Origin: Paenibacillus daejeonensis DSM 15491
Lineage (GTDB): Bacteria; Bacillota; Bacilli; Paenibacillales; Paenibacillaceae
NCBI RefSeq assembly: GCF_000378385.1
Contig: NZ_KB899665.1
Span: 292,752-356,751, forward strand
Reading direction: 5' to 3'
Length of the DNA: 64,000 nt
Positions 7,935 through 16,858 of this stretch are shown piece by piece. Positions within the stretch are counted from its first letter, which is position 1, and each line of letters begins with the position of its first letter. The notes beneath the pieces are model-generated. The model was not told where the DNA came from, did no database searches, and worked only from the letters and a program-made list of their open reading frames with translations. Both the position numbers and the translations under genes were made by a program.

Positions 7935-9362
7935 ATGATCTGGCTTGTACTGGCACTGCTTATCTTTATCTTTCAAATCGCAACCATTCTAATTGCTGAA
8001 TTCAGACGACCCTCCAAAGCAGTGGCCTGGCTGTTGATTTTATTTGTGTTTCCTTTGGTGGGGTTTGTGATGTACTACTTTATGGCCAAAGACTTCCAGC
8101 AGCGCCGTGCGGTTCGCAAGCGTGGTGTCATCGCAGGAGAGCATCGCCTGGAGGCGATGCGACGCTGCAAGCTGGTTCACCGGATATCTGACCTCGGGGA
8201 AGGGCGGTTTGATCATCAGGAGCGCTTGTTCCACCTGCTGCACAATCTGGCCCAGTCTCCGATTACTGGCTGCAACACAGTCAAAATTCTTAATAATGGG
8301 GAAGCGACCTTTGAAGCGATCCTCGATGCCATGGCGTCGGCCAAGCATCATATTCATCTGGAATATTATACGCTGCGAGACGACGAGATCGGCCAGCGCT
8401 TCAAGGAGCTGATGATCCGCAAAGCCAAGGAGGGCGTGGAGGTACGGCTCATTTTCGACGGGATCGGCAGCTATGAGCTCAGCGGCGCTTATCTTCGAGA
8501 GCTTTGCGACGCAGGTGTGCATACGCATTGCTTCTTGACACCGCGTCTGGCTTTTTTCCGTAAACGGATGAATTACCGCAATCATCGCAAAATCGTAGTG
8601 GTGGACGGGACCATCGGTTTCCTGGGCGGCATTAATATTGGAGATGAATACTTGGGCAAGGACCCCAAGCTAGGCTACTGGCGGGATATTCATATGCAAA
8701 TAACAGGGGATGCCGTCTATTTCCTGCAAGATGTCTTCTTGCGGGACTGGTGGTTCACAGCGCGTGAGAAGCTCGAGGATGGCGCCTATATGCCAGAGCA
8801 TAGCTGTGAGAGCGACCAGCATGTGCAGATTATCTCCAGCGGCCCGGATAGTACAGCCGATACGATACTGGAGTGCCTATCGGGAGCCATCTCCGTAGCC
8901 AAAAAAAGCATCTACATCGCAACCCCCTATTTCATTCCCGATCCGAGCATTCTGATGGGACTGCGAACTGCAGCGCTGGCTGGCGTCGATGTACGGATAC
9001 TCATTCCCGAGAAGGCCGATTCGCGGTTGGTCATGTTCGCTTCGCTTTCCTACGTAGAGGATCTGATGACTGCCGGCATCCGGTTCTATCGGTATCAAAA
9101 AGGGTTCATTCACTCCAAGGTGACGATAATTGATGAGCTGGTTGCTTCGGTGGGGACGGCTAATCTGGATATGCGGAGCTTTTTCAGTAATTTTGAAATC
9201 AATGCGATGCTGTTCGACGAGGAGCCAATCCGTCAGTTGACGGAAGATTTCATGGCAGATCTGGAGGATAGCAAGGAGCTTCATCTGGCGGAGTTCCACG
9301 AGCGCTCGCGCTTGCAGCGTGCCAGCGAAATCGCCGCACGCATGTTATCACCGTTGCTTTAG
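7935..9362 (+). CDS. cls: Cardiolipin synthase
   Basis: 475-residue membrane enzyme that joins two phosphatidylglycerol molecules into cardiolipin and glycerol. Two N-terminal transmembrane helices (about 2-22 and 33-53) precede two phospholipase-D domains. HKD motifs are HRKIVVVDG near 217 and HSKVTIIDE near 392, each followed by the expected GG.N or G.ANLD sequence. The start at 7935 follows GAAAGGAG and gives the standard family length. Spore formers often have several cls copies, so the specific paralogue is not assigned. It converges with ligD with no gap. Confidence 0.93.
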   Translation: MIWLVLALLIFIFQIATILIAEFRRPSKAVAWLLILFVFPLVGFVMYYFMAKDFQQRRAVRKRGVIAGEHRLEAMRRCKLVHRISDLGEGRFDHQERLFHLLHNLAQSPITGCNTVKILNNGEATFEAILDAMASAKHHIHLEYYTLRDDEIGQRFKELMIRKAKEGVEVRLIFDGIGSYELSGAYLRELCDAGVHTHCFLTPRLAFFRKRMNYRNHRKIVVVDGTIGFLGGINIGDEYLGKDPKLGYWRDIHMQITGDAVYFLQDVFLRDWWFTAREKLEDGAYMPEHSCESDQHVQIISSGPDSTADTILECLSGAISVAKKSIYIATPYFIPDPSILMGLRTAALAGVDVRILIPEKADSRLVMFASLSYVEDLMTAGIRFYRYQKGFIHSKVTIIDELVASVGTANLDMRSFFSNFEINAMLFDEEPIRQLTEDFMADLEDSKELHLAEFHERSRLQRASEIAARMLSPLL

Positions 9363-10256
9363 CTAGCGCTTGGAGATGAACTCGAGAATGGGCCGCAGCT
9401 GCTGTGGCTCGGTCTGTTCCATCAGATCCCCCATCTGGCTGAGCCGCTTGCCAATGGTAAGAAGGTTGAACTCGGTGGGGTGGGGGGAGCGACGCACTTC
9501 ATCCCAGGTCAATGGTGTCGAGACCGGGGCTCCCGGACGAGCTCTTGGTGTATAGGGAGCGGAGAGGGTCTTGCCTTGATAATGCTGCAGATAATCGACA
9601 TAGATGAGCTTGCCGCGATTTTTCTTCAGTCGTTCGATCGTAAACAGATCAGGATACGTAGAGGTGAGGTATTCCCCAATGAACAGACCGATGTGCCGCA
9701 GCTCATCGAAGCTGAGGTCCCGTTGGAGCGGGACTGTAATTTGAACGCCGGTGGCCCCGGAGGTCTTGGGAATGCTGCGGATGCCTAAGGAATGCAATAC
9801 ATCGCCCACGCGCATGGCAGCCTCCATGATGCGGGGCTCTTCGTCTTGAGACGGGTCCAGGTCCAGCACCCATTCCGTTGGAACAAGCGGTTCATTAATC
9901 CGGTCAAAAGAGGCGTGAAACTCCAACGCAGCCAGATTCCCCAGCCATAACAAAGTAGGCAAGGAGTCCAGATGCACATAGTGAATGCCGGACTGCTCGG
10001 CAAGCTGCACGAATGGCGGCTGGGGCTGCGGGCAGTTCTTCTGGTAGAATGACTTGCCGTCAATCCCGTTCGGATAGCGAATCGTGGTTAGATAACGGCC
10101 GCGGCAGTGCTTGATCAGGTAAGGGGCGAGCTCACCCAGACGTTGCAGATAGACGAGCTTGGTAATGCCGTCCTCAGGCCATAACAGCTTGTCCGGGTTG
10201 GTAATATCGAGCTCGCAGCCGTCGATGGTGAGCTTTCCTTTTACAGTTGCCGGCAT
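9363..10256 (-). CDS. ligD: LigD-type NHEJ polymerase/primase domain protein
   Basis: 297-residue stand-alone polymerase of the archaeo-eukaryotic primase fold used to fill ends in bacterial non-homologous end joining. The start LTIDGCELDITNPDKLLWP and the conserved LDLDPSQDE with TSGATGVQI match LigD polymerase domains. No ligase or phosphoesterase domain is attached; an ATP-dependent ligase lies separately at 39479. It follows ku by 39 bases in the same direction. In B. subtilis the two activities are fused in one protein, so the split here is a structural difference. Confidence 0.88.
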   Translation of the reverse strand: MPATVKGKLTIDGCELDITNPDKLLWPEDGITKLVYLQRLGELAPYLIKHCRGRYLTTIRYPNGIDGKSFYQKNCPQPQPPFVQLAEQSGIHYVHLDSLPTLLWLGNLAALEFHASFDRINEPLVPTEWVLDLDPSQDEEPRIMEAAMRVGDVLHSLGIRSIPKTSGATGVQITVPLQRDLSFDELRHIGLFIGEYLTSTYPDLFTIERLKKNRGKLIYVDYLQHYQGKTLSAPYTPRARPGAPVSTPLTWDEVRRSPHPTEFNLLTIGKRLSQMGDLMEQTEPQQLRPILEFISKR

Positions 10257-10295
10257 GTTCTCACCTCCTTTGGTTGGATTTGAATTGGCGTACTG

Positions 10296-11135
10296 CTATT
10301 CGGCCTTTTTGCGGGCGGGCTTCTTCTTGGCGGGAGCTTTGGTCTTGGCTGGCTTCTCGGTGGTATCGGTATTCACGGCTTCCAGCGAAGCCTGCAGAGC
10401 TGCCATCAGGTCGACAACATTGGTCCGCTGCTGCTCTGGCGCCACATGGACCTCTTCACCCGCAATTTTTTTATTGATCATATCCATCAAGCGCACCCGG
10501 TAGTCATCCTGGTATTGGTCGGGCTCGAACGGCGTGCTTAGCTGATCGATAAGCATCGCAGCCATCGACAGTTCTTTTTCGTTGACGTCTACTTTTTCGG
10601 GTAGACCTGGGACTTGGGATATCGGGCGCACTTCGTCAGGATAGAAGATCGTTTCCATTGCCAGACAATTATCCATGACCCGAATGGCTGCCAGTGAGCT
10701 TTTCGAACGAATGGAGATCTGGGCGATTCCGATGCGGCCCGATTGCTTCATGGCTTCCAGCAGCAGGTTGTAGGCATTGCCGCCGGCTTGGTCCGGAGAG
10801 AGGTAATAGGTTTTCTGAAAATAAATCGGATCAATCTCGTGGAGATCGACAAAATCCACAATCTTGATCGTCTTGCTCCCGTCACTGCCGAGCTGATCCA
10901 GCTCCTCCTTCTCAAACAAAACAAAGCGGCCCTTCTCATATTCATAGCCCTTGGCAATATCGGCCCATTCCACATCCACTTCACAGGTTTTGCATTGTCT
11001 GACATAAGCGATCGGCGTGCCGCACACTTTGTGAATCATGCGCATCGAGATATCCTTATCCTCTGTGGCGGAGAACATTTTGACAGGGACATGAACGAGC
11101 CCGAAGCTGATCGCCCCTTTCCAAACCGTATGCAT
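10296..11135 (-). CDS. ku: DNA end-binding protein Ku
   Basis: 279 residues from the ATG at 11135, where AGGAGG precedes; an in-frame ATG 48 bases upstream lacks a ribosome site. The start MHTVWKGAISFGLVHVPVK and later YYLSPDQAGGNAYNLL are hallmark Ku sequences. The C-terminus is Lys/Ala/Pro rich, as in other bacterial Ku proteins that use it for DNA contact. Ku homodimers encircle broken ends and recruit LigD. It is first in an operon with ligD and is divergent from a spore gene group, consistent with repair during spore germination. Confidence 0.95.
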   Translation of the reverse strand: MHTVWKGAISFGLVHVPVKMFSATEDKDISMRMIHKVCGTPIAYVRQCKTCEVDVEWADIAKGYEYEKGRFVLFEKEELDQLGSDGSKTIKIVDFVDLHEIDPIYFQKTYYLSPDQAGGNAYNLLLEAMKQSGRIGIAQISIRSKSSLAAIRVMDNCLAMETIFYPDEVRPISQVPGLPEKVDVNEKELSMAAMLIDQLSTPFEPDQYQDDYRVRLMDMINKKIAGEEVHVAPEQQRTNVVDLMAALQASLEAVNTDTTEKPAKTKAPAKKKPARKKAE

Positions 11136-11207
11136 GGTTAAAGCCTCCTCTTCCTGGGTTTCGGGGTGCAATTCGTCCTGCACGTGTAGTATTCAGGTTT
11201 CCCCGAA

Positions 11208-11238
11208 TGCATGATTATCAACCGGAGAGGGCATATTT
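11208..11238 (+). promoter_or_regulatory. Possible forespore (sigma-G/F-like) promoter
   Basis: TGCATG (11208-11213), an 18-base spacer and CATATTT (11232-11238) resemble the forespore consensus TGMATA - CATNHTA. It lies about 35 bases before the small gene that precedes sspH. SASP genes are known forespore genes, which makes the match sensible. Confidence 0.45.
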
Positions 11239-11273
11239 TCACAGAGACTGTAAACCTGAGGAGGAGTGACAGG

Positions 11274-11480
11274 ATGCCTAACGATAAAAAAGAGCACCAG
11301 TTGGATGCTGACCACGAGGGCCGGCAAGCCTATGAGATGGATATCGACCGGATGGTCAATGAAGGTCTGGGCGGCGGTCAGGTCACCCGGGACAATGGGC
11401 TGATTGAAGAGACGACAACGAGTACGATGAAGGGTGACCAGCAGGTGTCCGAGAGCAGCTTGGACCGGGATGATCTGTAA
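11274..11480 (+). CDS. Small acidic hydrophilic protein of unknown family
   Basis: 68 residues starting MPNDKKEHQLDADHEGRQ at an ATG with GAGGAG upstream. It is rich in Asp, Glu, Gln and Gly and has no membrane segment. It contains the sequence MVNEGLGGGQVTRDNG, vaguely like short spore or YfhD-type proteins, but I cannot assign it. It lies 23 bases before sspH and behind the possible forespore promoter, so expression in the forespore is a reasonable inference. Confidence 0.6.
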   Translation: MPNDKKEHQLDADHEGRQAYEMDIDRMVNEGLGGGQVTRDNGLIEETTTSTMKGDQQVSESSLDRDDL

Positions 11481-11503
11481 TTGAAGAAGGGAGGCGTAGG
11501 AAA

Positions 11504-11686
11504 ATGAATACCAAGCGAGCACTGGAGATCTATCATGCCGATGAGCAGATTGGCGTACAGCTGAATGGCGAGCCGGTCTGGATTGAGCATGTGGATGAAG
11601 CGAATGGGATGGCTACTGTCCAGGTAGGTTCAAGACCGACCAATACCCAAACGGTTTCTGTAGACGCTCTGACCGAAGGGGAATGA
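11504..11686 (+). CDS. sspH: H-type small acid-soluble spore protein
   Basis: 60 residues: it starts MNTKRALEIYHADEQIGVQ, with the central GEPVWIEHVDE, which matches the SspH family in length and pattern. These minor SASPs are made in the forespore and packed in the spore core. AAGGGAGG precedes the ATG. The stop at 11684-11686 is next to the deacetylase start, giving a short operon. Confidence 0.9.
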   Translation: MNTKRALEIYHADEQIGVQLNGEPVWIEHVDEANGMATVQVGSRPTNTQTVSVDALTEGE

Positions 11687-11688
11687 GT

Positions 11689-12483
11689 ATGAAGCCGGGC
11701 AAGCCGATTGCCATTTTGCTATTGGTACTCGTGCTGTTGGGGTGCGGGGCAATGCAAGAGGAGGCCGGAGAGGGTGGGCAGGTCATGAGCGGCGCGAGCG
11801 AGGCTGAGGGCATCAGGCAGCCGGTCGCTCCGCCACTGACACTGGCGGAATTGGGCCGCAAGTATCCGGAGACGTTCATTTTCCATGGTCCTCAGAATGT
11901 ACGGGCCGTCGCCCTCACGTTCGATGATGCGCCAGACGATACGTTTACCCCGATGGTGCTCGATGCGCTCAAGGAAGCTGGGGTGCAGGCAACCTTCTTC
12001 GTGGTCGGTGAGCGGGTGGAAAAATATCCGGACGTTATGCGCAGGATCGTTCAGGAAGGGCATGTGGTGGGCAATCACTCGTATAATCATGCCAATCTCC
12101 CCACACTCAGCGAGGCGGCCTTTCGCTCCCAGATTACCAGGACCGATGAGCTGATCCGGCAATATACCGGGTACATCCCCAGTTACATTCGACCGCCCTA
12201 CGGCAATATTAACGAGCCTCAGCTGCAGTGGATTGCTTCCCAGAAGCGCAAGGTCGTCAACTGGAACGTCGACTCACTGGACTGGCGCAATCTGCCCCGG
12301 GACGAGGTCGTCGCCAACATCCTGGCCGGCGTCAAGCCGGGTGCAATCATTCTCCAGCACTCAGGTGGCGGCGTTGGGGCCGACCTGCGGGGAACAGCCG
12401 AGGCCATCCCGATTGTCGTGAGCCAGCTCAAGGAGCAGGGCTACCGCTTCGAGACCATTCCCCGACTGTTGGGTGACTTTTAA
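11689..12483 (+). CDS. Polysaccharide deacetylase (NodB domain) lipoprotein
   Basis: 264 residues. A lipobox-like VLLGC after a hydrophobic N-terminus suggests a lipoprotein. The NodB domain (about 70-260) shows TFDDAPD, HVVGNHSYNHANL (metal-binding H-S-x-N-H) and RPPYGN, the usual metal and catalytic residues. It would deacetylate N-acetylated sugars in peptidoglycan or an exopolysaccharide. The ATG at 11689 is preferred over the one at 11683 because AAGGGG is 7 bases upstream. The position after sspH suggests a role in spore cortex or germination (PdaA/PdaB-like), but this is not proven. Confidence 0.88.
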   Translation: MKPGKPIAILLLVLVLLGCGAMQEEAGEGGQVMSGASEAEGIRQPVAPPLTLAELGRKYPETFIFHGPQNVRAVALTFDDAPDDTFTPMVLDALKEAGVQATFFVVGERVEKYPDVMRRIVQEGHVVGNHSYNHANLPTLSEAAFRSQITRTDELIRQYTGYIPSYIRPPYGNINEPQLQWIASQKRKVVNWNVDSLDWRNLPRDEVVANILAGVKPGAIILQHSGGGVGADLRGTAEAIPIVVSQLKEQGYRFETIPRLLGDF

Positions 12484-12523
12484 CCTTCAAAAGGATGGGT
12501 AAAAACCGATGCTGTACAAACCG

Positions 12524-12567
12524 AAACCGATTCTGTACCGCCTCCTGCGGCAGGGTCGGTTTTTTTG
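12524..12567 (+). terminator. Rho-independent terminator
   Basis: AACCGA and TCGGTT arms, with CTGTACCGC/GCGGCAG inside, are followed by a run of seven T. It closes the sspH-deacetylase unit. Confidence 0.8.
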
Positions 12568-12768
12568 TGATTATAACCCCTGAGCTCATGAACAGGCTGA
12601 ACCCACAACGAAAAATCGACGCAGCGATGGCGGAGCTTAAGCAGTTAAAATAGGATGGCGTTTTCCCTAATCAGGAAATTTATTGAAACCAACTTCCTCT
12701 TTTTTCCGTATGATATAGCGTTTTCTTTTTTGGGGAGAACAATTATCTGCGTTGAAAGGATGGATGAA

Positions 12769-15126
12769 GTGAGTAGAAAGCAAAAAAGAAGCACAAAGGC
12801 ATTGAAGGTTGCGGTGGCCGGTACGCTTAGTCTGGCTTTGTTGCACGGTCCAATCATTCCGGGAGTATCGGCAGCAACAGGAGCTTCGGGCAGCGCAACA
12901 GCAGTTACGGTAACTGACACGACGGTACCCGCACCAACACCTGTGTCCGGAACCCAAGCACAGGGGCCAGATGCCAGCCAAGTGAAAGTGACAAAGGAGG
13001 AAGCAGAGAAGATTGCACGGGACTTGTTCCCGGAATTGGCGGAGGCTCAGCTGCAAGAGGTGAATTTGGGCAGTCCGGGTACGTACCCCCCGCCTACGGA
13101 GTTGGTTTGGGAGCTGCGTTGGCAGATGACAAGGGGTAACGGCAGCTATGGTTACGGGATTCGAATTGATGCGCTGACAGGGGACGTTCGTTCGTATTCC
13201 CTGCCATCTTTTCAAGAAGATTGGATTGTTGGCTATCCACCGGAGGTGAAGCGGGACCAAGCAGAGGAGATTGCCAAAGCCTTCATCGTCAAGGTGGCGC
13301 CATCTCTCAAGGATGTTGAGCTTGTCGAGCATCAAAACAGTTATATCTCCCCAAGAGGCGGATTGTTCGGCCAGATCGGTTATGCTCTCACTTATCAGGT
13401 CGTTGTCAATGGCGTGTTGAGCGAGATAGAAAGCATTAGCGTCGAGGTCGATGGCCAGGGAACCGTGAGAGGCTTCCATTACAATAAGCTGCAGAGCGAA
13501 TATCCGCAAGTGACGGCAAGTGTCAATGCGGAGGAGGCGCTGGAATCTATTCAAGAAGGTCTCAAACTGCAGCCAGTCTACCAGAGCAGCAATTATTACT
13601 ATTATGGTCCAAGAAGAGGTTCGGAACAATGGAGCCTTGTCTATACACCAGCTGAGCCGCTGTCGGTCATTGATGCCGTAACGGGTGAGTCCATTGTTTC
13701 TCCCTATCTCTCTGTCGGTCAAACTGAGTCGCTGCCTGCAGCAGATCGTGTATTCCAGCCTCATCAGGGAGCGAAGCTGACTGCGGAGCAGGCCAGAGCA
13801 AGAGTCACCCAGGTGTACACCATTCCAGAGGGCTTTGTTCAAGAGCAAAGTAATTTGCAAACAAACAGCTATGAGAGCAGCAAAGAAACCTGGTATTTGA
13901 GATGGTCCAAAGAATATGATCCCAGAAACAGATATCCGTTCCCGGAGAGCATCACGGCCACTGTGGAAGCAGACACGGGCAAAATCCTCCGTATCTATGA
14001 TGAGAGCCGCATGTACTATGGCTATGAGCAAGAGAATGAACCAGCGAAGATTACGGAGGCTGAGGCGCGGGCTGAGGCGATCCGGTTGATCCATCAGCTC
14101 TATCCGAACGCTGCAACCGAGCTTCGTATGACATCCATTGGTGATTCTGAAGCTGCGGAGGAGTCTGGACAGTTTACATATTCTTTCCAGCGATACTATG
14201 GCGATTATCCTGTACAAAATGCCAGCGTTGGCCTGACATTGGACGGCGAAGGCAAGATCATCATGTACAGTAGTTCAGCGCCTTCCAATGAAGAGCTGGC
14301 ACCGAAGCTGGATGGTCTGGAGTTGACGGTATCCGAGGCGGAGGCCCAGGAGACTTTCATAGATGCACTGACCACGGAGCTGGCTTATATCAGCACTGGC
14401 ATCTTTGGTTATCCGGGGCATGAAGAAGCAGAGATTAAATTGGCTTATGTGCCGTATGTCGACGGCAAGCGTCTGGGGGCTTATGTGGATGGAACGACAG
14501 GGAAGCTGCATACGATTACTTTTGGAGAGCAAACGGAAATTGTAGAAGCTACAGACATCGAGGGACATTGGGCGCAAGAGCAATTGGAAACTCTGGTATC
14601 GGCAGGCGTATTGCAGCCTGATGCTGAGGGTCTCCTGCATCCGAATGCGGAGGTTACACTAGGCGACTGGATTCGTATGATGGCTAGAGCCATGTACGGA
14701 GACTATGAAATGTATGGATACTATGACGATGGCGGTGAGCTGTTCGCAGATATTGATGCGGATAGTCCCTATGTCTCCGCGGTCCGCCTTTTCGTAAATA
14801 ATGGCTGGCTGGAGCGGAAGCCGACGGCCGACCTGAATCCGGAGCAGGCGTTGACGCGCGATCATCTGGCGCTGCTGTTGACGCATGTTCTGAGCTACGA
14901 TAAGCTAGCGGGCTTTATGCAGCAGGATGTAAGCGTCAGCGGCTTGGCAGATGCGAGCGCAATCGACAACAAAGGCGCCGTAGCCATCGTAGCCAGTCTT
15001 GGCTTGCTGCAGCCATCCAATGGCCGCTTCAACCCTGACGGTGTCGTGACCAAAGCCCAGGCTGCGACCATCATCATGCGCCTTGCAGCGCTCCAGGGCA
15101 AGACCGATTCCACCTTATTCCGCTGA
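12769..15126 (+). CDS. S-layer-anchored surface protein with YcdB/PepSY-like repeats
   Basis: 785 residues from GTG 12769, placed 8 bases after AAAGGA; an in-frame ATG at 12760 overlaps that site. A basic start and a hydrophobic helix (TLSLALLHGPIIPGVSA) form a signal peptide. Residues about 60-560 contain repeated PepSY/YcdB-like units, each with E-A-(E/R)-x-I/A and then a strand pair such as TYQVVVNGVLSEIESISVEVDGQG. The C-terminus (about 605-780) holds SLH modules, the first with ATDIEGHWAQEQL, which bind secondary wall polymers. The role is unknown; PepSY domains often inhibit proteases. The gene stands alone. Confidence 0.82.
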   Translation: MSRKQKRSTKALKVAVAGTLSLALLHGPIIPGVSAATGASGSATAVTVTDTTVPAPTPVSGTQAQGPDASQVKVTKEEAEKIARDLFPELAEAQLQEVNLGSPGTYPPPTELVWELRWQMTRGNGSYGYGIRIDALTGDVRSYSLPSFQEDWIVGYPPEVKRDQAEEIAKAFIVKVAPSLKDVELVEHQNSYISPRGGLFGQIGYALTYQVVVNGVLSEIESISVEVDGQGTVRGFHYNKLQSEYPQVTASVNAEEALESIQEGLKLQPVYQSSNYYYYGPRRGSEQWSLVYTPAEPLSVIDAVTGESIVSPYLSVGQTESLPAADRVFQPHQGAKLTAEQARARVTQVYTIPEGFVQEQSNLQTNSYESSKETWYLRWSKEYDPRNRYPFPESITATVEADTGKILRIYDESRMYYGYEQENEPAKITEAEARAEAIRLIHQLYPNAATELRMTSIGDSEAAEESGQFTYSFQRYYGDYPVQNASVGLTLDGEGKIIMYSSSAPSNEELAPKLDGLELTVSEAEAQETFIDALTTELAYISTGIFGYPGHEEAEIKLAYVPYVDGKRLGAYVDGTTGKLHTITFGEQTEIVEATDIEGHWAQEQLETLVSAGVLQPDAEGLLHPNAEVTLGDWIRMMARAMYGDYEMYGYYDDGGELFADIDADSPYVSAVRLFVNNGWLERKPTADLNPEQALTRDHLALLLTHVLSYDKLAGFMQQDVSVSGLADASAIDNKGAVAIVASLGLLQPSNGRFNPDGVVTKAQAATIIMRLAALQGKTDSTLFR

Positions 15127-15183
15127 TTGTGATACAATAGGGACGTATTACATATGTCCTGGAATGAGAGGAGCGACTGGAGC

Positions 15184-15750
15184 ATGTACGAAATCGCGAT
15201 CATCGGAGCCGGGCCTGCCGGCGCAAGTGCAGCGTTATTTACCGCCAAGGCCGGCAAATCCACCTTGGTGCTGGATAACAACCAGAGTATGACCAAGCGC
15301 GCTTGGGTGGAGAACCATTATGGTGTCATGGAGACCACCGGGCCTAATCTGGTCGAGACCGGTAAGCAACAGGCAGCCAAGTTCGGCGCCGAGATTATGG
15401 AAGAGCAAGCTACGCGTCTGGAGCCGATTGACGGCGGTGTTCTGATTCACACGGATACCGGCGAGAACTATGAGGCCCAGCATGTCATTATTGCCACCGG
15501 CATTGCGCAGGATCTGCTGGAGACTAGCGGCATTATGACCCGTCCCGGTACCGAGCCCCGGATTAAGACCGTTATCGACTGCGATCCGCTAGGACGCACA
15601 TCGATGGAGCGCGTATGGGCTGCCGGTACGGCCGCAGGCATGAGCGTGCATACAATCATTACCGCTGGCGATGGTGCCAAAGTAGCGATCAATGTCATCA
15701 GTGAGCTGAATGGCGCACGTTACGTTGATCATGATGTTTTGAAATCCTAA
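15184..15750 (+). CDS. Short FAD-dependent oxidoreductase (TrxB-like, one domain)
   Basis: 188 residues. The dinucleotide-binding GAGPAGASAALFTAKAG near the start and the late FAD motif VWAAGTAA are those of thioredoxin-reductase-like proteins. The usual central NADPH domain and its CxxC redox pair are missing, so the protein is about 120 residues shorter than TrxB. Both edges of the FAD domain are intact, so this is a compact family member, not a broken gene. The ATG follows GAGCGACTGGAGC. The reductant and substrate are unknown. Confidence 0.75.
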   Translation: MYEIAIIGAGPAGASAALFTAKAGKSTLVLDNNQSMTKRAWVENHYGVMETTGPNLVETGKQQAAKFGAEIMEEQATRLEPIDGGVLIHTDTGENYEAQHVIIATGIAQDLLETSGIMTRPGTEPRIKTVIDCDPLGRTSMERVWAAGTAAGMSVHTIITAGDGAKVAINVISELNGARYVDHDVLKS

Positions 15751-15762
15751 GGTAATGGTAAG

Positions 15763-15834
15763 AAAAGCCCCTCGGGGCGGCCGGGCTCTGCGAATCATGC
15801 AGTGCCAGACCGCATCTCCCGCAGGGGCTTTTGA
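15763..15834 (+). terminator. Long hairpin terminator
   Basis: AAAAGCCCCT (15763-15772) pairs exactly with AGGGGCTTTT (15823-15832). The 50-base interior is GC rich and can fold further. Confidence 0.7.
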
Positions 15835-15946
15835 CGCGGCTGTGCCTTTCTTGTATTCCTACATCGTGCTCCCGCTTTGAATCTGCGGACGTTTCAGTTA
15901 AAATAAGAACATTGACTGTAGATAAAGTCAGAAGGGAGCACACCCT

Positions 15947-16816
15947 GTGGTTGCAATGCAGCATCACCGTTTAACCAAAACTGATGTGGCTAGGCGGGTG
16001 TTTTTCATCGTCTTGGGCGCTGCGCTGGTTTCTGTGGCTCTGGAAATCTTTCTGGTCCCGAACCAGATTATAGACGGCGGCATCGTCGGCATTTCCATTA
16101 TGCTGGCCCATCTATTGTCCCTGCCGCTGGGGATTTTTCTGTTCGCGTTGAATGTTCCCTTCTTGTTTCTGGGATATAAGCAAATCGGCAAGACCTTTGC
16201 CCTCTCCACCCTCTTCGGGGTTACGCTGATGTCGGTAGGGACACTGGTGCTTCACCATGTGAATCCGCTCACGATTGATACGTTTCTGGCAGCGGTGTTT
16301 GGCGGAGTCATTCTGGGCATAGGGGTGGGCTTGGTCATCCGCTTCGGCGGGTCGCTGGACGGCACGGAGATTGTGGCGATTTTGATCAATAAAAAGTCGC
16401 CCTTCTCCGTAGGCGAAATCGTCATGTTCTTCAACTTGTTCATTATGACGACCGCCGGCTTCGTGTTTGGCTGGGATCGGGCGATGTATTCGCTGATTGC
16501 GTATTTCATTGCTTTCAAGACGATCGATATCATTATCGCAGGCTTCGATGAATCCAAGTCCGTCTGGATTATTAGCGATGAGGCGCGGGAGATTGGCTCT
16601 GCGATTATGGACAGGCTCGGCCGTGGCGTAACGTTTCTGCAGGGTGAGGGTGCGTTTACAGGAGACAGCAAGCAAGTGATCTTCTGCATCATTAACCGGC
16701 TGGAGGAGGCCAAGCTGAAATCGATTGTCCAGGAGCTGGATACGTCCGCCTTCCTGGCCATTGGGACGATTCATGATGTAAGAGGCGGCCGCTTCAAAAA
16801 GAAAGACATCCATTAA
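15947..16816 (+). CDS. YitT family membrane protein
   Basis: 289 residues with five or six N-terminal helices (about 15-165) and a soluble C-terminal DUF2179 domain (about 215-285: WIISDEAREIGSAI... FCIINRLEEAKLKSIV). The sequence FLVPNQIIDGGIVGISIML is the YitT signature. These proteins are common in spore formers, and their transport substrate is not established. The start is GTG at 15947, 8 bases after AGGGAG. Confidence 0.9.
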   Translation: MVAMQHHRLTKTDVARRVFFIVLGAALVSVALEIFLVPNQIIDGGIVGISIMLAHLLSLPLGIFLFALNVPFLFLGYKQIGKTFALSTLFGVTLMSVGTLVLHHVNPLTIDTFLAAVFGGVILGIGVGLVIRFGGSLDGTEIVAILINKKSPFSVGEIVMFFNLFIMTTAGFVFGWDRAMYSLIAYFIAFKTIDIIIAGFDESKSVWIISDEAREIGSAIMDRLGRGVTFLQGEGAFTGDSKQVIFCIINRLEEAKLKSIVQELDTSAFLAIGTIHDVRGGRFKKKDIH

Positions 16817-16858
16817 CCCGCCGGTTTACCGCCGGCCGCAGGAGAGAGGAGCAACGGG

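Noticed and set aside
12588-12653. 21-codon frame MNRLNPQRKIDAAMAELKQLK
   Set aside because: Too short, no good ribosome site, directly after a terminator; may be a gene remnant but cannot be supported.
12667-14217. 516-codon antisense frame across the SLH protein gene
   Set aside because: Low-complexity product rich in Leu, Arg and Cys; opposite to a clear coding gene.
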